Of a DNA stretch of 64,000 bases, positions 62,921 through 64,000 are shown one piece after another. The notes beneath the pieces are model-generated. The model made no database searches, had not been told where the DNA came from, and saw nothing but the letters and a program-made list of their open reading frames with translations. Position 1 is the first letter of the stretch, and each line of letters starts with the position of its first letter. Source of the DNA: Lutibacter agarilyticus (GTDB taxonomy: Bacteria > Bacteroidota > Bacteroidia > Flavobacteriales > Flavobacteriaceae); NCBI RefSeq assembly GCF_900188235.1, contig NZ_FZNT01000002.1, positions 248,001-312,000 of the forward strand, read 5' to 3'. The translations under genes were made by a program, and so were the position numbers.

Positions 62921-64000
62921 TTAAATTCCTTTTGGAATGGCGTCAATTAATTTTTGAGTGTAGGTTGTTTTCGGTGTTTTATAAACTAGATCTGCGTCTC
63001 CAATTTCTTCAATTTTTCCTAGATTCATCACTACTAATTGATCAGACATATATTTTACAACTGCTAAATCGTGCGATATAAAAATATAGGTAAACCCAAA
63101 ATCTTGCTTTAATTCATTCAACAAATTTAAAACTTGTGCTTGCACTGAGACATCTAAAGCCGAAACCGATTCGTCACAAATAATCAATTTTGGTTTTAAG
63201 GCAATGGTACGTGCAATTCCAATACGTTGACGCTGCCCACCCGAAAATTCGTGCGGATAACGGTAAAAATGTTCCTCATGTAATCCAACACGCTTTAAAA
63301 TATCAAATACGTATTGTTTTCTTTCTGCGGAAGAATTCAAAATACCGTGCACTTTCATAGGTTCTATAATGGCTTTTCCAACCGGAATTCTAGGATTTAA
63401 AGAAGAAAAAGGATCTTGAAATATAATTTGTACTTCCTTTCTAAAACTTTTTAAGGCTTTTTTTGAAAGCGTAGTTACATCTTGTTGTTTGTAAAATAGT
63501 TGTCCTTTTGTAGCCTTTTCTAAATGTAAAATAGTACGACCCAATGTTGTTTTACCACAACCAGACTCTCCAACCAACCCTAAAGTTTCACCTTCAAACA
63601 AGCTAAAAGAAACACCATCAACAGCTTTTACTGTTGTTGGTTTTCCAAAGAAAAAACTGGTATCAGTATTAAAATAAGTAGCTAAATTATGTACTTCTAA
63701 CAAAGGTTTGTTTGCATATATTTTTTTATGAAATTCATTTCTTTGTTCCGAAGTATACACCTCGTTTTTAATCGTTTGTTCAACAAAATCTTGTACCGTT
63801 GGCAATATTTTTATGCGCTCGGTTAAACTAGGTTTTGAATTAATTAATGCTTTGGTATAATTATGTGTTGGCGATTTAAAAACTTGCTTTGCAGCTCCTT
63901 GCTCCACAATTTCTCCTTGATACATTACTAAAACTGAATCGGCTATTTCTGAAACCAATGCCAAATCATGCGTTATAAAAATAATACTCATTTGGGTTTC
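62921..64000 (-). CDS. Dual ABC transporter ATPase for oligopeptides (N-terminus beyond window)
   Basis: The visible 360 residues are open to the right edge. The first part ([31 protein letters not shown]) is the end of a first nucleotide-binding domain. A full second domain follows with [17 protein letters not shown] (Walker A), [32 protein letters not shown] (signature and Walker B) and a switch His in FISHDLAVV. The fused DppD-DppF architecture fits a peptide importer such as the YejF/GsiA type. It heads the TPR-DUF4292-EnvC operon. Confidence 0.93.
   Translation of the reverse strand, partial: ETQMSIIFITHDLALVSEIADSVLVMYQGEIVEQGAAKQVFKSPTHNYTKALINSKPSLTERIKILPTVQDFVEQTIKNEVYTSEQRNEFHKKIYANKPLLEVHNLATYFNTDTSFFFGKPTTVKAVDGVSFSLFEGETLGLVGESGCGKTTLGRTILHLEKATKGQLFYKQQDVTTLSKKALKSFRKEVQIIFQDPFSSLNPRIPVGKAIIEPMKVHGILNSSAERKQYVFDILKRVGLHEEHFYRYPHEFSGGQRQRIGIARTIALKPKLIICDESVSALDVSVQAQVLNLLNELKQDFGFTYIFISHDLAVVKYMSDQLVVMNLGKIEEIGDADLVYKTPKTTYTQKLIDAIPKGI

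Overview
The window looks like a chromosomal segment of a Bacteroidota species, most likely Flavobacteriaceae; the genus cannot be read from it. The DNA is strongly AT-rich. Start codons mostly lack a Shine-Dalgarno sequence. Several promoters carry the Bacteroidota -7 motif TAnnTTTG. Typical family hallmarks are present: Reg_prop/Y_Y_Y sensor kinase, OmpA proteins with thrombospondin type-3 repeats, a DUF4292/EnvC pair, an HU-SPOR protein and LytTR two-component systems.

Layout. 1-7036: a very large secreted leucine-rich-repeat (LRR) protein with N-terminal glycan-binding-like modules (cut by the window start), divergent from a periplasmic-propeller histidine kinase and its LuxR-type response regulator. 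7137-18980: an accessory stretch on the minus strand with an acetyltransferase, a secreted S15/CocE-type peptidase with a lipoprotein partner, a LytTR two-component system, further lipoproteins, two broken genes (a frameshifted lipoprotein and an alpha/beta hydrolase with an in-frame stop), an SDR protein, a Vat-like xenobiotic acetyltransferase and a second LRR lipoprotein. 18970-30027: a compact integrative element inserted at the 3' end of a tRNA-Leu(CAA). It holds a tyrosine integrase, an orphan protein, an excisionase-like HTH protein, a small protein, a primase-helicase, an iteron-like array, a large nuclease-helicase with about ten helicase-associated repeats, and a HigB-HigA(ImmA/IrrE) toxin-antitoxin pair. 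The order int - regulator - primase/rep - iterons - cargo resembles phage-inducible chromosomal islands. The nuclease-helicase and the TA pair look like anti-phage cargo.

30160-64000: mostly core genome. prs-rplY-pth run on the plus strand. A seven-gene minus-strand operon runs from an AddB-like nuclease down to QueD. Two tandem OmpA/TSP3 proteins, kbl, an AddA-like helicase-nuclease and a TerB-like protein follow. The plus strand then carries mfd and an EamA transporter. Further on are a HAD phosphatase, dprA, an HU-SPOR protein, a thioesterase and a GH3 glycosidase. A minus-strand TPR/LuxR regulator and an operon of dual ABC ATPase - TPR protein - DUF4292 lipoprotein - EnvC-like activator close the window.

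The strongest signals outside ordinary genes are four. (1) A 16-bp exact direct repeat (7137-7152 and 30012-30027) plus a diverged copy at 18970-18980; the two left copies each lie at the same distance from a 15-bp arm-site-like motif that recurs beside the integrase. (2) Nine TCAACA/TGTTGA hexamers in about 200 bp with regular 8- or 11-bp steps next to the primase-helicase. (3) A shared sequence upstream of three LytTR-associated transcription units. (4) Promoter -7 motifs that abut the start codons of several genes, suggesting leaderless mRNAs.
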